Assembly (NCBI GenBank): GCA_002737345.1
Contig: NSIK01000016.1
Location: 109,096-173,095, forward strand
DNA: 64,000 nt
Reading direction: 5' to 3'
Source of the DNA: Nitrospirota bacterium
Lineage (GTDB): Bacteria > Nitrospirota > Nitrospiria > Nitrospirales > Nitrospiraceae
Part shown: positions 33,929-42,507 of the stretch, piece after piece
Layout of the letters: the number at the start of each line of letters is the position of its first letter
Numbering within the stretch: position 1 is the first letter of the stretch
Notes under the pieces: model-generated
Databases searched by the model: none
What the model was told of the DNA's origin: nothing
Seen by the model: the letters and a program-made list of their open reading frames with translations, nothing else
Made by a program: the position numbers and the translations under genes

Positions 33929-36271
33929 GTGAGCGACGGCAAGAAAGACACAGGATCCCTTCCCCTAGTTAAGACAAATCGTGTTTCCATGAGCGGGGTT
34001 GCGCCGTTGACTGCCGGAGCAACCCGGCCGCTGTTGGGAGCCGGGTCCACCCCGGAGCCGGAACGGCGGAAGATGCATTTGAGGCCGGTCTGGATCGTTC
34101 TGATTTTTCTCCTGCCCTGCCTGGCGTTGACTCTCTACTATTCCCAAATTGTGATTCCCGGTGGCGAGGAAACGGATTCCTTTCTGCCCACGGCCAGTTA
34201 TGCCTTTGTGCTCCTCCTGCTCAACCTTGACCTGATCGGGTTTGTCGTCTTGTTGCTCTTGCTCTCCCGCAACTTGATCAAAGCCTATTTCGAACGAAGG
34301 CATCGGCTCTTTGGCGCGGGGTTTCGCACGAAGCTGGTGGCGGCCTTCATCGGATTTTCTCTGATTCCGACGGTGCTCCTGGCGCTGGTTGCGAGCGGCC
34401 TGGTGAATAAGGCAGTGGATGTCTGGTTCAGCGATCAAATTGAACAGGTGATGCGGGACTCCTATGACGTGGCGCGGATGCAACATGCCGGTCACATTAC
34501 CCTCGCGGTGAACAGTGCCAGAGCTATCAGCCATGAAATCTATCGGGAGGATATGTTGCTGGCGGAGCAGCGGGATCTGCTGGGTGCGGCCATGGCTCGC
34601 AAGCGGGCGGAGTTTGGTGTGGCCGGGATTGAGGTCTTCTCGGCCAAAATGGAAACGCTCACGAAGGCGTTGGATCCCGAGGTGCCCGCTTCGGCGCTCG
34701 ACCTGCCAATCGGTCAACTGGTGCTCCAGGTGATTAACGGGAAGCAGGAGATGAATGCGGTGCAGGAGGCCCAGACCGGGCGTCTGGTGCGCGCGGCGGC
34801 CCCTATTGCCAGAAGCGGGCGCCGCGGTGAGATCAGCGGGGTAGTAGTGGTGGAGGCCTTCGTGCCCGAATCCCTGCTGGCGAAGATGGAGGGGATCGGC
34901 CATCAGTACGACGAATACAAGCAGATCAAGGCGATGAAAAATCCGATCAAAGCCGGCGCTTATCTCTTCGTTGCCGTGATTACAGTGCTCATTTTGTTCG
35001 GGGCCACCTGGTTCGGGTTCTATGTCGCGCGGAGCATCACGGTGCCGATTCAGCGGCTGGCTGAAGCGACGGAGGCCATTGCCCAGGGAAATCTTTCCGT
35101 CAGGATCGATGCCAAGGCGACTGATGAAATTGGCACCTTGATTGAGTCGTTCAACCGGATGACGGCCGATCTTCAAGGGAGTAAGTCCAAGATCGAAGAA
35201 GCCAATATTTCACTGCGGCAGAGTAATCTGGAGCTGGATCGCCGCCGTGTCTACATCGAGACGGTGGTTGAGACGATTGCCGCAGGCCTGCTCTCAATCG
35301 ATAAAAACGGACTGATCACGAATTTCAATCCGTCCGGTGAGCGGATCCTTGGGCTTGCGGCGGACCGATTCCGCGGCAAACAGGCCAATGCGATATTTAA
35401 AGATTTTCGCCTTGAGCTGTTTCAGACGGTCTATGACCGGATGCTGGCCGATCAGCGCGATACGATGGCGCTTGAGGGGCCGATGCATATCGAAGGTCGA
35501 TTCTTGACCATCGGGCTCCACGGGTCTCGGATGAAGGATGAAGCGAACAAGGATCTTGGGGTCGTGCTGGTGTTTGAAGATCTCACCGAGTTGATCAAGG
35601 CGCAAAAAGTGGCGGCCTGGCAAGAGGTGGCTCGGCGGGTGGCCCACGAAATTAAGAACCCTTTGACCCCCATCCAATTGTCCGCTCAACGGTTGCGGAA
35701 GAAGTACTCTGAGAAGTCGCCGGATTTCGATGCGATTTTCAATGAGACGACTAACGTGATCGTGAACGAAGTGACGAGTCTCAAACATATGGTCGATGAA
35801 TTTTCGAAGTTTGCCCGCCTGCCGGTTCCGCAGATGGCGCAGCACTCGCTCCATGATGTGATCAATGAGGTCACAGCCCTCTATCGAGAGGGCCACAAGG
35901 ATGTCGAGCTGATCGTGTCGCTGGACGAAGACCTTCCGCCGCTGAATTTCGACCGTGAGCAGCTTAAGCGGGTGCTGGTCAATTTGCTCGATAACGCGAT
36001 GCAGGCAATGCAGCAGAAGGGGCGTGTCTGGCTCACGACCAAGTACGATACGACACAGCGGCGGGCCGTGGTGAGCGTGTCGGATGAGGGGACGGGCATT
36101 GCGCCGGAAGATCAGGAGAAACTGTTCGTGCCATACTTTACGAGGAAGAAGACAGGGACCGGGCTGGGGTTGGCCATCGTGTGGCGCATCATTACCGATC
36201 ACGATGGCCAGATTCAGGCCAGCCAGAATCAGCCCAAAGGGGCCGTCTTCACGTTCGCATTGCCGGTGTAG
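33929..36271 (+). CDS. ntrY: NtrY-like sensor histidine kinase
   Basis: 780 residues. Several membrane helices occupy about 50-160, then a periplasmic or cytoplasmic sensor part, another helix near 350, and a HAMP domain (RSITVPIQRLAEATEAIAQG). A PAS domain follows (YIETVVETIAAGLLSIDKNG), then the HisKA phosphoacceptor ARRVAHEIKNPLTPIQLSAQ and an HATPase domain with NLLDNAMQAM and GTGLGLAIVWRI. This is the NtrY layout; in other bacteria it works with NtrX in nitrogen and redox control. It starts with GTG, 70 bases before the regulator gene. Confidence 0.87.
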   Translation: MSDGKKDTGSLPLVKTNRVSMSGVAPLTAGATRPLLGAGSTPEPERRKMHLRPVWIVLIFLLPCLALTLYYSQIVIPGGEETDSFLPTASYAFVLLLLNLDLIGFVVLLLLLSRNLIKAYFERRHRLFGAGFRTKLVAAFIGFSLIPTVLLALVASGLVNKAVDVWFSDQIEQVMRDSYDVARMQHAGHITLAVNSARAISHEIYREDMLLAEQRDLLGAAMARKRAEFGVAGIEVFSAKMETLTKALDPEVPASALDLPIGQLVLQVINGKQEMNAVQEAQTGRLVRAAAPIARSGRRGEISGVVVVEAFVPESLLAKMEGIGHQYDEYKQIKAMKNPIKAGAYLFVAVITVLILFGATWFGFYVARSITVPIQRLAEATEAIAQGNLSVRIDAKATDEIGTLIESFNRMTADLQGSKSKIEEANISLRQSNLELDRRRVYIETVVETIAAGLLSIDKNGLITNFNPSGERILGLAADRFRGKQANAIFKDFRLELFQTVYDRMLADQRDTMALEGPMHIEGRFLTIGLHGSRMKDEANKDLGVVLVFEDLTELIKAQKVAAWQEVARRVAHEIKNPLTPIQLSAQRLRKKYSEKSPDFDAIFNETTNVIVNEVTSLKHMVDEFSKFARLPVPQMAQHSLHDVINEVTALYREGHKDVELIVSLDEDLPPLNFDREQLKRVLVNLLDNAMQAMQQKGRVWLTTKYDTTQRRAVVSVSDEGTGIAPEDQEKLFVPYFTRKKTGTGLGLAIVWRIITDHDGQIQASQNQPKGAVFTFALPV

Positions 36272-36341
36272 CGCGGGGTGAATTGAATATACGGGCTGGC
36301 GCTTGTGCTACGTTTTACGTCTCACGTGTTACGGGGGGCTC

Positions 36342-37736
36342 ATGTCCGCATCGATTTTAATTGTAGATGACGAAGAGTCGATTCTCACTTCCTTGAGCAG
36401 CATTCTGAGCGATGAAGGCTACGAGGTCGCAGTCGCGAAGAACGGCATGGAGGCCTTGCGGGCCTATACGACGGATCCGCCGGACCTTATGATTCTCGAT
36501 ATCTGGATGCCGGAAATGGACGGCATGGAAACCTTGCGCCGGGTCCGTGAATTGGTGCCGACGGCACAAGTGATGATGATGTCGGGGCATGGCTCGATTG
36601 AAACGGCGGTCAAGGGGATCAAGCTGGGGGCCTATGATTATATCGAGAAGCCCTTGTCGCTTGAGAACATCATCCTGCGTGTCAAACACGCGTTGGATCA
36701 ACATAGGTTAGAGCAAGAGAATCGAACGCTCCGGACCACCGTACAACGGAAATTCGAGCTGGTGGGGCAGTCGGTCGCGATGCAACAGTTGCGGCAGATG
36801 ATTGAGACTGCCGGCCCGACCAACAGCCGTGTGCTGATCGGGGGGGAGAACGGGACGGGGAAAGAACTCGTCGCGCGGGCGATCCATCTGTGGAGCGCCA
36901 GAGCCAATCGGCCATTTGTGACGGTGAATTGTGCGGCGATTCCGGAGACCCTGATCGAGAGCGAGTTGTTCGGCCATGAAAAAGGCTCCTTTACCGGCGC
37001 CACCTCCATGAAACGAGGGCAGTTCGAGCAAGCAGACGGGGGCACGTTGTTTTTGGACGAAATCGCCGACATGAGTTTGAATACCCAGGCCAAAGTGCTT
37101 CGGGCACTGCAAGAGCAGCAATTTACTCGTGTCGGTGGGACGAAGCTGCTGAAGGTGGACGTCCGGGTCCTGGCCGCTTCGAACAAGGATTTGCTCAAGG
37201 CAATCGAGAAAAACGCGTTTCGCGAAGATTTGTTCTATCGCCTTAACGTGGTGCCGATCATCGTGCCGCCCCTCAGGGAGCGTCGGGACGACATCCCGTT
37301 GCTCGTGCGCCACTTCATGAAGGTGCATGCGGATGAGCAGGGGTTGCGGATGAAAGAGGTCTCGCCTGAGGCAATGGCGGTGTTTCAGCAATATGACTGG
37401 CCAGGAAATATCCGTGAACTGCGGAATTTGATCGAGCGATTGATGATCATGGTGCCGGGGCTAGTCATCCAGGGGGCGCAAGCGGGCCTGTCGTTGCAGG
37501 CTCGTCCTGGCGGGGCGTCGGCGCAGCCGTCGGCTTCTGCCCCAAGCCCGCTCCTCACTCAGTCCTATGACTCGCTCCGGGATGCACGTAACGCGTTCGA
37601 GAAGGAGTACATTGCCCGTAAGTTGCGTGAGCATCAGTGGAATATTTCCCGCACGGCGGAAGATTTGCAGATTGAACGGAGTCATCTTCATCGGAAGATC
37701 AAGCTACTGGGAGTGGAAATGCGACCGGAAGCGTAG
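36342..37736 (+). CDS. ntrX: NtrX-like sigma-54-dependent response regulator
   Basis: 464 residues: receiver domain (LIVDDEESILT, with the phospho-aspartate in MILDIWMPEMDG), then a sigma-54 AAA+ domain (GENGTGKELVARAIHLWSAR Walker A, GSFTGATSMK, which is the GAFTGA loop with Ser for Ala, and FLDEIADM). A Fis-type DNA-binding end follows (TAEDLQIERSHLHRKIKLLG). The GSFTGA change is common in the NtrX branch and may weaken contact with sigma-54. It is the partner of the kinase upstream. The start at 36342 has a GGGGGG run four bases before it. Confidence 0.87.
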   Translation: MSASILIVDDEESILTSLSSILSDEGYEVAVAKNGMEALRAYTTDPPDLMILDIWMPEMDGMETLRRVRELVPTAQVMMMSGHGSIETAVKGIKLGAYDYIEKPLSLENIILRVKHALDQHRLEQENRTLRTTVQRKFELVGQSVAMQQLRQMIETAGPTNSRVLIGGENGTGKELVARAIHLWSARANRPFVTVNCAAIPETLIESELFGHEKGSFTGATSMKRGQFEQADGGTLFLDEIADMSLNTQAKVLRALQEQQFTRVGGTKLLKVDVRVLAASNKDLLKAIEKNAFREDLFYRLNVVPIIVPPLRERRDDIPLLVRHFMKVHADEQGLRMKEVSPEAMAVFQQYDWPGNIRELRNLIERLMIMVPGLVIQGAQAGLSLQARPGGASAQPSASAPSPLLTQSYDSLRDARNAFEKEYIARKLREHQWNISRTAEDLQIERSHLHRKIKLLGVEMRPEA

Positions 37737-37758
37737 AGGCGTGGCGTGGCGATGGGGA

Positions 37759-37782
37759 GGGGCTCCGTGCTCGCAGAGCCCC
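37759..37782. terminator. Hairpin after the NtrX-like gene
   Basis: GGGGCTC (37759-37765) and GAGCCCC (37776-37782) pair across a ten-base loop, 23 bases after the ntrX stop. Further inverted repeats follow (AGGAGGG/CCCTCCT near 37818-37832). A terminator is plausible though no T-run follows. Confidence 0.4.
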
Positions 37783-37907
37783 CACGATAAAGCGGTGGTC
37801 GCTCGCCACGCGCAGGAGGGACCCTCCTCGTTGCCTCGCTGTAATGGAGTGTGGGGGAAGCCGAGTGCAGCGCCGACCATTTCTCAAACAGTCTTGTTGC
37901 TTGTCCG

Positions 37908-37937
37908 TTGACCGCTGCAACAGTCGTCCGCTAAGAT
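37908..37937 (+). promoter_or_regulatory. Promoter of purM, near-leaderless
   Basis: TTGACC (37908-37913) and TAAGAT (37932-37937) lie 18 bases apart, and the purM ATG at 37948 is ten bases after the -10 box. The transcript would start about four bases before the start codon. An in-frame ATG at 37936 overlaps the -10 box and so cannot be the start. Confidence 0.6.
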
Positions 37938-37947
37938 GCGCCCTCTT

Positions 37948-38985
37948 ATGACAACCTATCGCGATGCCGGAGTTGATATGGATGCGGGCGACGAATTCGT
38001 CGACCGCATTTCACCGTTGGTGCGGTCCACGTTCCGGCCTGAAGTCCTGACGGACATCGGCGGGTTCGGCGGATTGTTCCGGCTGCAAGCCCATCGTTAT
38101 GCCGAGCCGGTCCTGGTCTCCGGCACAGACGGCGTCGGGACGAAACTGAAAATCGCCTTTCTCACGGATCGCCACGATACAGTCGGGATTGATTTGGTGG
38201 CCATGTGCGTGAACGATATCGTGGTCAGCGGGGCCGAGCCCCTCTTTTTTTTGGATTATTTTGCGACGGGCAAGCTGGCCGTTCCTAAGGCTGAAGCGGT
38301 GCTCAAGGGGATTGCCGAGGGCTGCCGCCAGGCCGGTTGCGCCTTGATCGGCGGAGAAACCGCCGAGATGCCCTCTTTCTATGCGGAGGGCGAGTATGAT
38401 CTGGCAGGGTTTGCCGTCGGCGTGGTGGATCGGCCCAAGATTATCGATGGCCGCAGTATTGTGCCGGGCGATGTATTGATCGGGTTGGCCTCGACCGGTC
38501 TCCATAGCAACGGCTATTCGCTGGCTCGCCGGGTATTGCTGGACCAGGCTCAGCTGAGCATGACCAGTCGCTTGCCTGAACTGGACCGGCCGTTGGGCGA
38601 GGTCCTGCTCACGCCGACCAGAATCTACGCTAAACAGGTCCTCACGTTGATCCAGGACTGTCCCATCAAAGGCATTGCTCATATCACCGGGGGCGGTATC
38701 ACCGAGAACCTTCCCCGCGTGTTTCCCGCTGGCATAGGGGCGCAGGTGCAGCGAAGCGCCTGGTCCGTGCCGCCGATTTTCCAGGCGATTGCGCGGCTTG
38801 GGCAGGTGGAACGCGCGGAAATGTACCGCGTCTTCAACATGGGGATCGGCATGATTCTCGTTGTGCCAGCGTCGGATGTCCTCACCGTCATCGCTCGTGC
38901 GAGGGCGTTGAGCGATCAGGCCTATCAGATTGGCACCATCGTGGCTTCGACCGGCGATGGTCCATTGGTGGAGTATGTTGATTAA
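37948..38985 (+). CDS. purM: Phosphoribosylformylglycinamidine cyclo-ligase (AIR synthetase)
   Basis: About 345 residues of normal length. [47 protein letters not shown] and [15 protein letters not shown] are diagnostic of PurM, with [13 protein letters not shown] and THI-type loop [17 protein letters not shown] further on. It closes the imidazole ring to form AIR in purine synthesis, using ATP. purN follows with overlap, so the two form a purMN operon. The first residues ([13 protein letters not shown]) are typical of the start. Confidence 0.95.
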   Translation: MTTYRDAGVDMDAGDEFVDRISPLVRSTFRPEVLTDIGGFGGLFRLQAHRYAEPVLVSGTDGVGTKLKIAFLTDRHDTVGIDLVAMCVNDIVVSGAEPLFFLDYFATGKLAVPKAEAVLKGIAEGCRQAGCALIGGETAEMPSFYAEGEYDLAGFAVGVVDRPKIIDGRSIVPGDVLIGLASTGLHSNGYSLARRVLLDQAQLSMTSRLPELDRPLGEVLLTPTRIYAKQVLTLIQDCPIKGIAHITGGGITENLPRVFPAGIGAQVQRSAWSVPPIFQAIARLGQVERAEMYRVFNMGIGMILVVPASDVLTVIARARALSDQAYQIGTIVASTGDGPLVEYVD

Positions 38986-39649
38986 GCGGACGGACCCACT
39001 GCGCGTCGCCGTGCTGGCATCCGGGCGCGGATCGAATCTGCAGGCGGTCATCGATGCGATCGAGGCGGGAACGGTTCAGGCCAAGATTGTCGCGGTGATC
39101 AGCAATAAGAAAAATTCTCCAGCCTTAGAGCGAGCCTGCCGGCACGGATTAGCCGGCTTCTTCGTCGACCCTAAGCTCCATGCAGGCAAGCCAGACAGCC
39201 GCGAATCGTACGATCGCGAGCTTCTCTCCGTGCTCAGGGAGCACGATGTAGAATTGGTCTTGCTGGCCGGGTACATGAAGATCGTGACCACAGTGCTGGT
39301 CGATGCCTTCGTCAATCGCATGATGAACATTCATCCGTCTTTATTGCCTTCCTTCCCAGGGTTGGATGTGCAGAGGAAGGCGATCGACTGGGGCTGCAAG
39401 CTGGCCGGCTGTACGGTGCATTTTGTGACGGAAGGCGTCGATGAAGGCCCGATCATTCTTCAAGCGGCGGTTCCGATTCTCGATGACGATAGTGCCGACA
39501 GCCTGGCAGCCAGAATTCTTGTGCAAGAGCACAAGATCTATCCGCGAGCGGTCCAGCTCTTTGCCGAGGGGCGGTTGCGGGTGGAGGGGCGACGCGTCTT
39601 CATCGAGCAGGGGAAGCCGGCCGGCGAGGCCGTGATCAGTCCGTCGTAG
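38975..39649 (+). CDS. purN: Phosphoribosylglycinamide formyltransferase
   Basis: 224 residues. [20 protein letters not shown] is the phosphate-binding start, [20 protein letters not shown] leads into the catalytic [16 protein letters not shown] (N, H), and [16 protein letters not shown] holds the catalytic aspartate. It transfers a formyl group from 10-formyl-THF to GAR in purine synthesis. The ATG at 38975 lies inside the end of purM, 11 bases overlapping; a TTG at 38978 has a better distance to GGTGGAG and is a close alternative. Confidence 0.93.
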   Translation: MLIKRTDPLRVAVLASGRGSNLQAVIDAIEAGTVQAKIVAVISNKKNSPALERACRHGLAGFFVDPKLHAGKPDSRESYDRELLSVLREHDVELVLLAGYMKIVTTVLVDAFVNRMMNIHPSLLPSFPGLDVQRKAIDWGCKLAGCTVHFVTEGVDEGPIILQAAVPILDDDSADSLAARILVQEHKIYPRAVQLFAEGRLRVEGRRVFIEQGKPAGEAVISPS

Positions 39650-39745
39650 ATCTGTCTCGGAACGAAGTTCCGCTAGAGACTGAGTAAGTGGTTGTGTATA
39701 ATGCAGAAACAGTGAGGCGTTCGTTTTACTGTTGGTCGGTTCCGT

Positions 39746-39821
39746 GGGGGGCTAGCTCAGTTGGGAGAGCACTACGTTCGCAACGTAGGGGTCGCGGGTT
39801 CAACTCCCGTGCCCTCCACCA
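39746..39821 (+). tRNA. tRNA-Ala (anticodon CGC)
   Basis: A complete cloverleaf: acceptor GGGGGGC pairs with GCCCTCC and includes the G3-U70 pair that marks alanine tRNAs. The D-stem is GCTC/GAGC, and the anticodon stem CTACG/CGTAG carries the loop TTCGCAA. The T-stem is GCGGG/CCCGT with loop TTCAACT, and CCA is encoded. A TATAAT box lies 44 bases upstream (39697-39702). The complement of its last 22 bases forms the C-terminal codons of a decayed recombinase. Confidence 0.93.
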
Positions 39822-40174
39822 AACTTATTTTTGCCCATAGCCAGCCGCAGTAATCCCGCATAGTCCCCCACACTTCCGCCGTCCGGTACCGCCCCCCGCC
39901 ATCGGTGGTCGGGTGGAGCACGCTCGCTTTTCCTAGCAGCGCCCGCAGCAGGCTGCGGGCTCGATCAACCTGGCGCTGGGTCACGTTCGCGAGGCCGTCG
40001 ATAAGCGCCTTGAAGCGACTGATCGCGTTCGGGAGAGAGAGGTATCTATCTTCGCAAAATTTCTCTGTTGACCCTGGACCGTGTGGAGCAGTACAGCGCA
40101 TTCCGCCTCGGCCTCTTCCAATGCCGCCTTCGTGCTCGGCATCAAAATACCTGCCGTGGCAGACGGCGATGGGG
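39800..40174 (-). pseudogene. Decayed serine recombinase C-terminus abutting tRNA-Ala
   Basis: Three pieces, in different frames, match the C-terminal part of a large serine recombinase in order. They are KAALEEAEAECAVLL (near 40130-40090), LPNAISRFKALIDGLANVTQ then VDRARSLLRALLGK (near 40035-39925), and GDYAGLLRLAMGKNKFGGG ending HGS-stop at 39800. The frame changes fall at a CTCTCTCTC tract (about 40031-40042) and a GGGGG run (about 39863-39867). The catalytic N-terminus is absent. The last codons lie on the complement of the tRNA 3' end, as expected for an element that integrated into this tRNA. One of the frame breaks could be an assembly error. Confidence 0.7.
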
Positions 40175-40621
40175 CTACTGGAGCTTGGAGCGGACGAGTT
40201 CGCTGATTTGTTTGCCGTCGACTGTTTGCCCGGCCACGCGGACCATCACAGCCTTCATGACCGCACCCATTTCTTTTAGCGAATGCGCGCCGGTCTCCTG
40301 AATAGCGGCGTCCACGATGGCGGAGAGCTGCTCAATGGAAATGGCTTGTGGGAGATAGGATTCGAGAATGACAATTTCCTGCCGTTCTTTGGCGGCGAGC
40401 TCGGCGCGGTTGCCTTTTTCGAATTGCTCGACAGATTCCCGCCGTTGCTTGATCATGGTGGTCATGACGCGGCTCATTTCCGCATCGTCAAGATCCTTTT
40501 TGAGCTCAAGTTCCTTGTTCATGACGGCAGCCTTGACCATGCGAATCACGTCCATCCGCAGTTGGTCGCGAGCCTTCATGGCGAGCTTGAGATCTTCGGT
40601 CAGACGGTCGTGTAGCGACAT
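40175..40621 (-). CDS. yqeY: GatB/YqeY domain protein
   Basis: 148 residues, all helical, matching the YqeY family: MSLHDRLTEDLKLAMKARD, DVIRMVKAAVMNKELELKK, ESVEQFEKGNRAELAAKERQ, ILESYLPQAISIEQL, and a C-terminal MGAVMKAVMVRVAGQTVDGK resembling the GatB tail that contacts tRNA. Its role is not firmly known; it may help tRNA aminoacylation. The start has GAGG four bases before it and a very good promoter further up. It is convergent with the recombinase remnant region. Confidence 0.9.
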   Translation of the reverse strand: MSLHDRLTEDLKLAMKARDQLRMDVIRMVKAAVMNKELELKKDLDDAEMSRVMTTMIKQRRESVEQFEKGNRAELAAKERQEIVILESYLPQAISIEQLSAIVDAAIQETGAHSLKEMGAVMKAVMVRVAGQTVDGKQISELVRSKLQ

Positions 40622-40660
40622 GGAGCCTCAGGAGCTGTAGAGGAAAATGGGATGTGGCTG

Positions 40661-40689
40661 AGAATAGCGCGTCGTTAGAACCGAGTCAA
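40661..40689 (-). promoter_or_regulatory. Promoter of yqeY
   Basis: Minus strand: TTGACT (40689-40684) and TATTCT (40666-40661) with a 17-base spacer, giving a leader of about 33 bases before the yqeY start. Confidence 0.65.
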
Positions 40690-40857
40690 TGTAGTATCAT
40701 GCTTGTAAATCGGTGGATAGCCTGGCGGGCTCAGCTTTTTGAGTAGTCTCGGACTGTGTCAGCTGCCCGCGATTGTTTCCTGAACAGAAATGGTCCACGA
40801 CCCTAGCATAGACGGGGAGGCAGAGCGTAGATAGATCAGCCGTTTGGCAGTCGGTTG

Positions 40858-40886
40858 TTGACCCCTTGCGGCGCGCTCGATACCAT
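40858..40886 (+). promoter_or_regulatory. Promoter of the secreted protein gene at 40945
   Basis: TTGACC (40858-40863) and TACCAT (40881-40886) are 17 bases apart. The rest of the 40622-40944 gap contains only the yqeY promoter and no gene that I can see. Confidence 0.5.
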
Positions 40887-40944
40887 ACCAGATGAGGGAA
40901 GAGGGTCGAGGGTGGCTCCCATGAGAGAGGCAGGAAGAATCAGA

Positions 40945-41556
40945 ATGCAGGCCCTGGTGAGCATGCTTGTCGGTTGGATTTTTGTGCTTTGTCTCTGGCA
41001 GGGAGCTGAGGCACGCGAGACTTTCGCGCAAAAAGAGCAAGCGACGACCGAGGCAGACCCCACGCAAAGTCCCTCGTTCGACGAACAAAAGAAGGGTATT
41101 CCACAATCCCTGTTCACTTGGATCAAAATGGCCAAGGGCTATGACGTCGAGTGGGATACGTTTGGACGGAAAGGCTGGTACACGCAAGATCCCCGGTTAA
41201 AACCAGTCGAGCCTGGATCAGTCTTCCCTACCGATAGTCCCGCGATCTATATTGTGTTCGAATCAGCTCCGTTGGAAGATCCCACTCAGTTTAGCGCGCA
41301 ATGGTTTCAGGAGAAAGAGCAGGGCCTATTCTCGTCCGTGCCGCTGGGCAAGGACACCCTGGAAGTGCCGGGGCATGAGCGGTATGGTTTTTTGGAACTC
41401 AAGCGGCCAGGAGAGGCCTGGGCGGTCGGGACCTATCTGGTAAAACTGTTCATCACGCCGCTCGGGCAACAGTCGTTTCATGCCGGCAATCAGGTTGGCA
41501 CGATGCGGTTTACGATTGTTCAGTTTGCTCCTGTCGACGGGAGCCCGCGCAAGTAG
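40945..41556 (+). CDS. Secreted hypothetical protein (203 aa)
   Basis: 203 residues with a signal peptide (MQALVSMLVGWIFVLCLWQG, cleaved after AEA). The mature part is rich in beta strands and aromatics: TWIKMAKGYDVEWDTFGRKG, YIVFESAPLEDPTQFSAQWF and GTYLVKLFITPLGQQSF. I recognise no family. The ATG at 40945 has AGGAAG seven bases upstream; an in-frame ATG at 40921 would add a basic stretch before the signal. The next gene follows after 27 bases and may be cotranscribed. Confidence 0.7.
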   Translation: MQALVSMLVGWIFVLCLWQGAEARETFAQKEQATTEADPTQSPSFDEQKKGIPQSLFTWIKMAKGYDVEWDTFGRKGWYTQDPRLKPVEPGSVFPTDSPAIYIVFESAPLEDPTQFSAQWFQEKEQGLFSSVPLGKDTLEVPGHERYGFLELKRPGEAWAVGTYLVKLFITPLGQQSFHAGNQVGTMRFTIVQFAPVDGSPRK

Positions 41557-41583
41557 CGTCATTCAACAGAGAAAAGGAGCAGG

Positions 41584-41868
41584 ATGGGCGAGCGCATTAA
41601 AGTGACGGATCAAGAGAAGTTAACCTTGCTCTATGAGCGATTCAGAGATGTTTGTCTGGTCGAGAAGGAAGTCTGGAAAGAGATTTTCATGCCAAGAGAT
41701 ATCACGCAGGGTCCCGTCCGAACGAACGTGCAAGATCGGTATGATGTGGAAATTCATGATCCGGCCATTGAAGATGCGCTGGAGGCCAATATTCCTCGCG
41801 GCAGCCAGGCCCTGGCCGCCGCGATTCAGGAGTATCGAGAGAATATTGCGTTTTATCGAAAAAGCTAA
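41584..41868 (+). CDS. Hypothetical protein (94 aa)
   Basis: 94 residues, hydrophilic and largely helical: KVTDQEKLTLLYERFRDVCL, then VEKEVWKEIFMPRDI, and a C-terminal GSQALAAAIQEYRENIAFYR. One cysteine, no metal motif. The AAAAGGAGCAGG site before the ATG is strong. It lies between a secreted protein and, convergent, glutathione peroxidase. I do not recognise the family. Confidence 0.6.
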   Translation: MGERIKVTDQEKLTLLYERFRDVCLVEKEVWKEIFMPRDITQGPVRTNVQDRYDVEIHDPAIEDALEANIPRGSQALAAAIQEYRENIAFYRKS

Positions 41869-41873
41869 GCCCG

Positions 41874-42494
41874 TCAGTGGGCCGCAAGCAGTCGCTCAAG
41901 ATCCTGTACGACCTCCGGCGCTGACGGCTTGGTGCGGTGCGGGTAGCGGGCGATGACTTTCCCTGAGCGATCGACTAAATACTTCTGGAAGTTCCATTCC
42001 ACCTCGCCGGGGAAGGGGCTCTGTTCAGTCAGATACCGGTAGAGGGGATGTTTGTCGGTGCCCTTCACGCTGATCTTGCTGAAGAGTGGAAACGACAGGC
42101 TGTATTTGGTGAAGCAGAAGGTTTTAATCTCTGCATTGGTCCCTGGCTCCTGCTGCCCGAAGTTGTTGGCCGGGAAGGCCAGGATCTCAAAGCCTTTTTC
42201 GCGATATTGCTCATACATTTTTTCGAGGTCGGTATATTGCGGCGTGTTGCCGCAGAAGCTGGCCGTGTTGACCAGCAGCAGGACCTTGCCCTTGAACTGG
42301 CTCAGTGAGACCGGCTTCTCGTCGATATCGTTCAGCGTAAAGTCATAAACCGTGGGGCTCTGTGCTGCCATGAGGAGGGTTCCTTCTTGCCTCGCATCTG
42401 CGGGCTTTGAATGGGAGAGGTCGCTTGGTCCGCTACCCGCAATCACGCCTATCCCTGCGAACAGGCCCGCCAATGTATGAGTGAATTTCCCCAT
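41874..42494 (-). CDS. Glutathione peroxidase (probably thioredoxin-dependent, exported)
   Basis: 206 residues. The catalytic site is complete: C81 in NTASFCGNT, Q114 in FPANNFGQQEPG, and W167-N168 in EWNFQKYL. The catalytic cysteine replaces selenocysteine, as in most bacteria. A hydrophobic N-terminus (LAGLFAGIGVIAG) resembles a signal peptide, so the enzyme may be periplasmic; an internal ATG near residue 42 would give a cytoplasmic form. It reduces peroxides using thiols. htpX follows on the same strand after 13 bases. Confidence 0.88.
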   Translation of the reverse strand: MGKFTHTLAGLFAGIGVIAGSGPSDLSHSKPADARQEGTLLMAAQSPTVYDFTLNDIDEKPVSLSQFKGKVLLLVNTASFCGNTPQYTDLEKMYEQYREKGFEILAFPANNFGQQEPGTNAEIKTFCFTKYSLSFPLFSKISVKGTDKHPLYRYLTEQSPFPGEVEWNFQKYLVDRSGKVIARYPHRTKPSAPEVVQDLERLLAAH

Positions 42495-42507
42495 CGGTCA
42501 CCTCCAG

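Noticed and set aside
33965..35176. 403-codon open frame on the minus strand opposite the NtrY-like kinase
   Set aside because: It mirrors the kinase gene, has no ribosome site and its residue mix (high H, Q, R) is typical of an antisense frame in GC-rich DNA.
38011..39051. 346-codon minus-strand frame opposite purM
   Set aside because: Antisense to a well-identified gene, with no recognisable motif.
39772..40101. Peptide ending in GTGVEPATPTLRT
   Set aside because: This end is the translated complement of tRNA-Ala, a frequent false peptide. The part upstream is real homology, but to a broken recombinase, and is reported as such.
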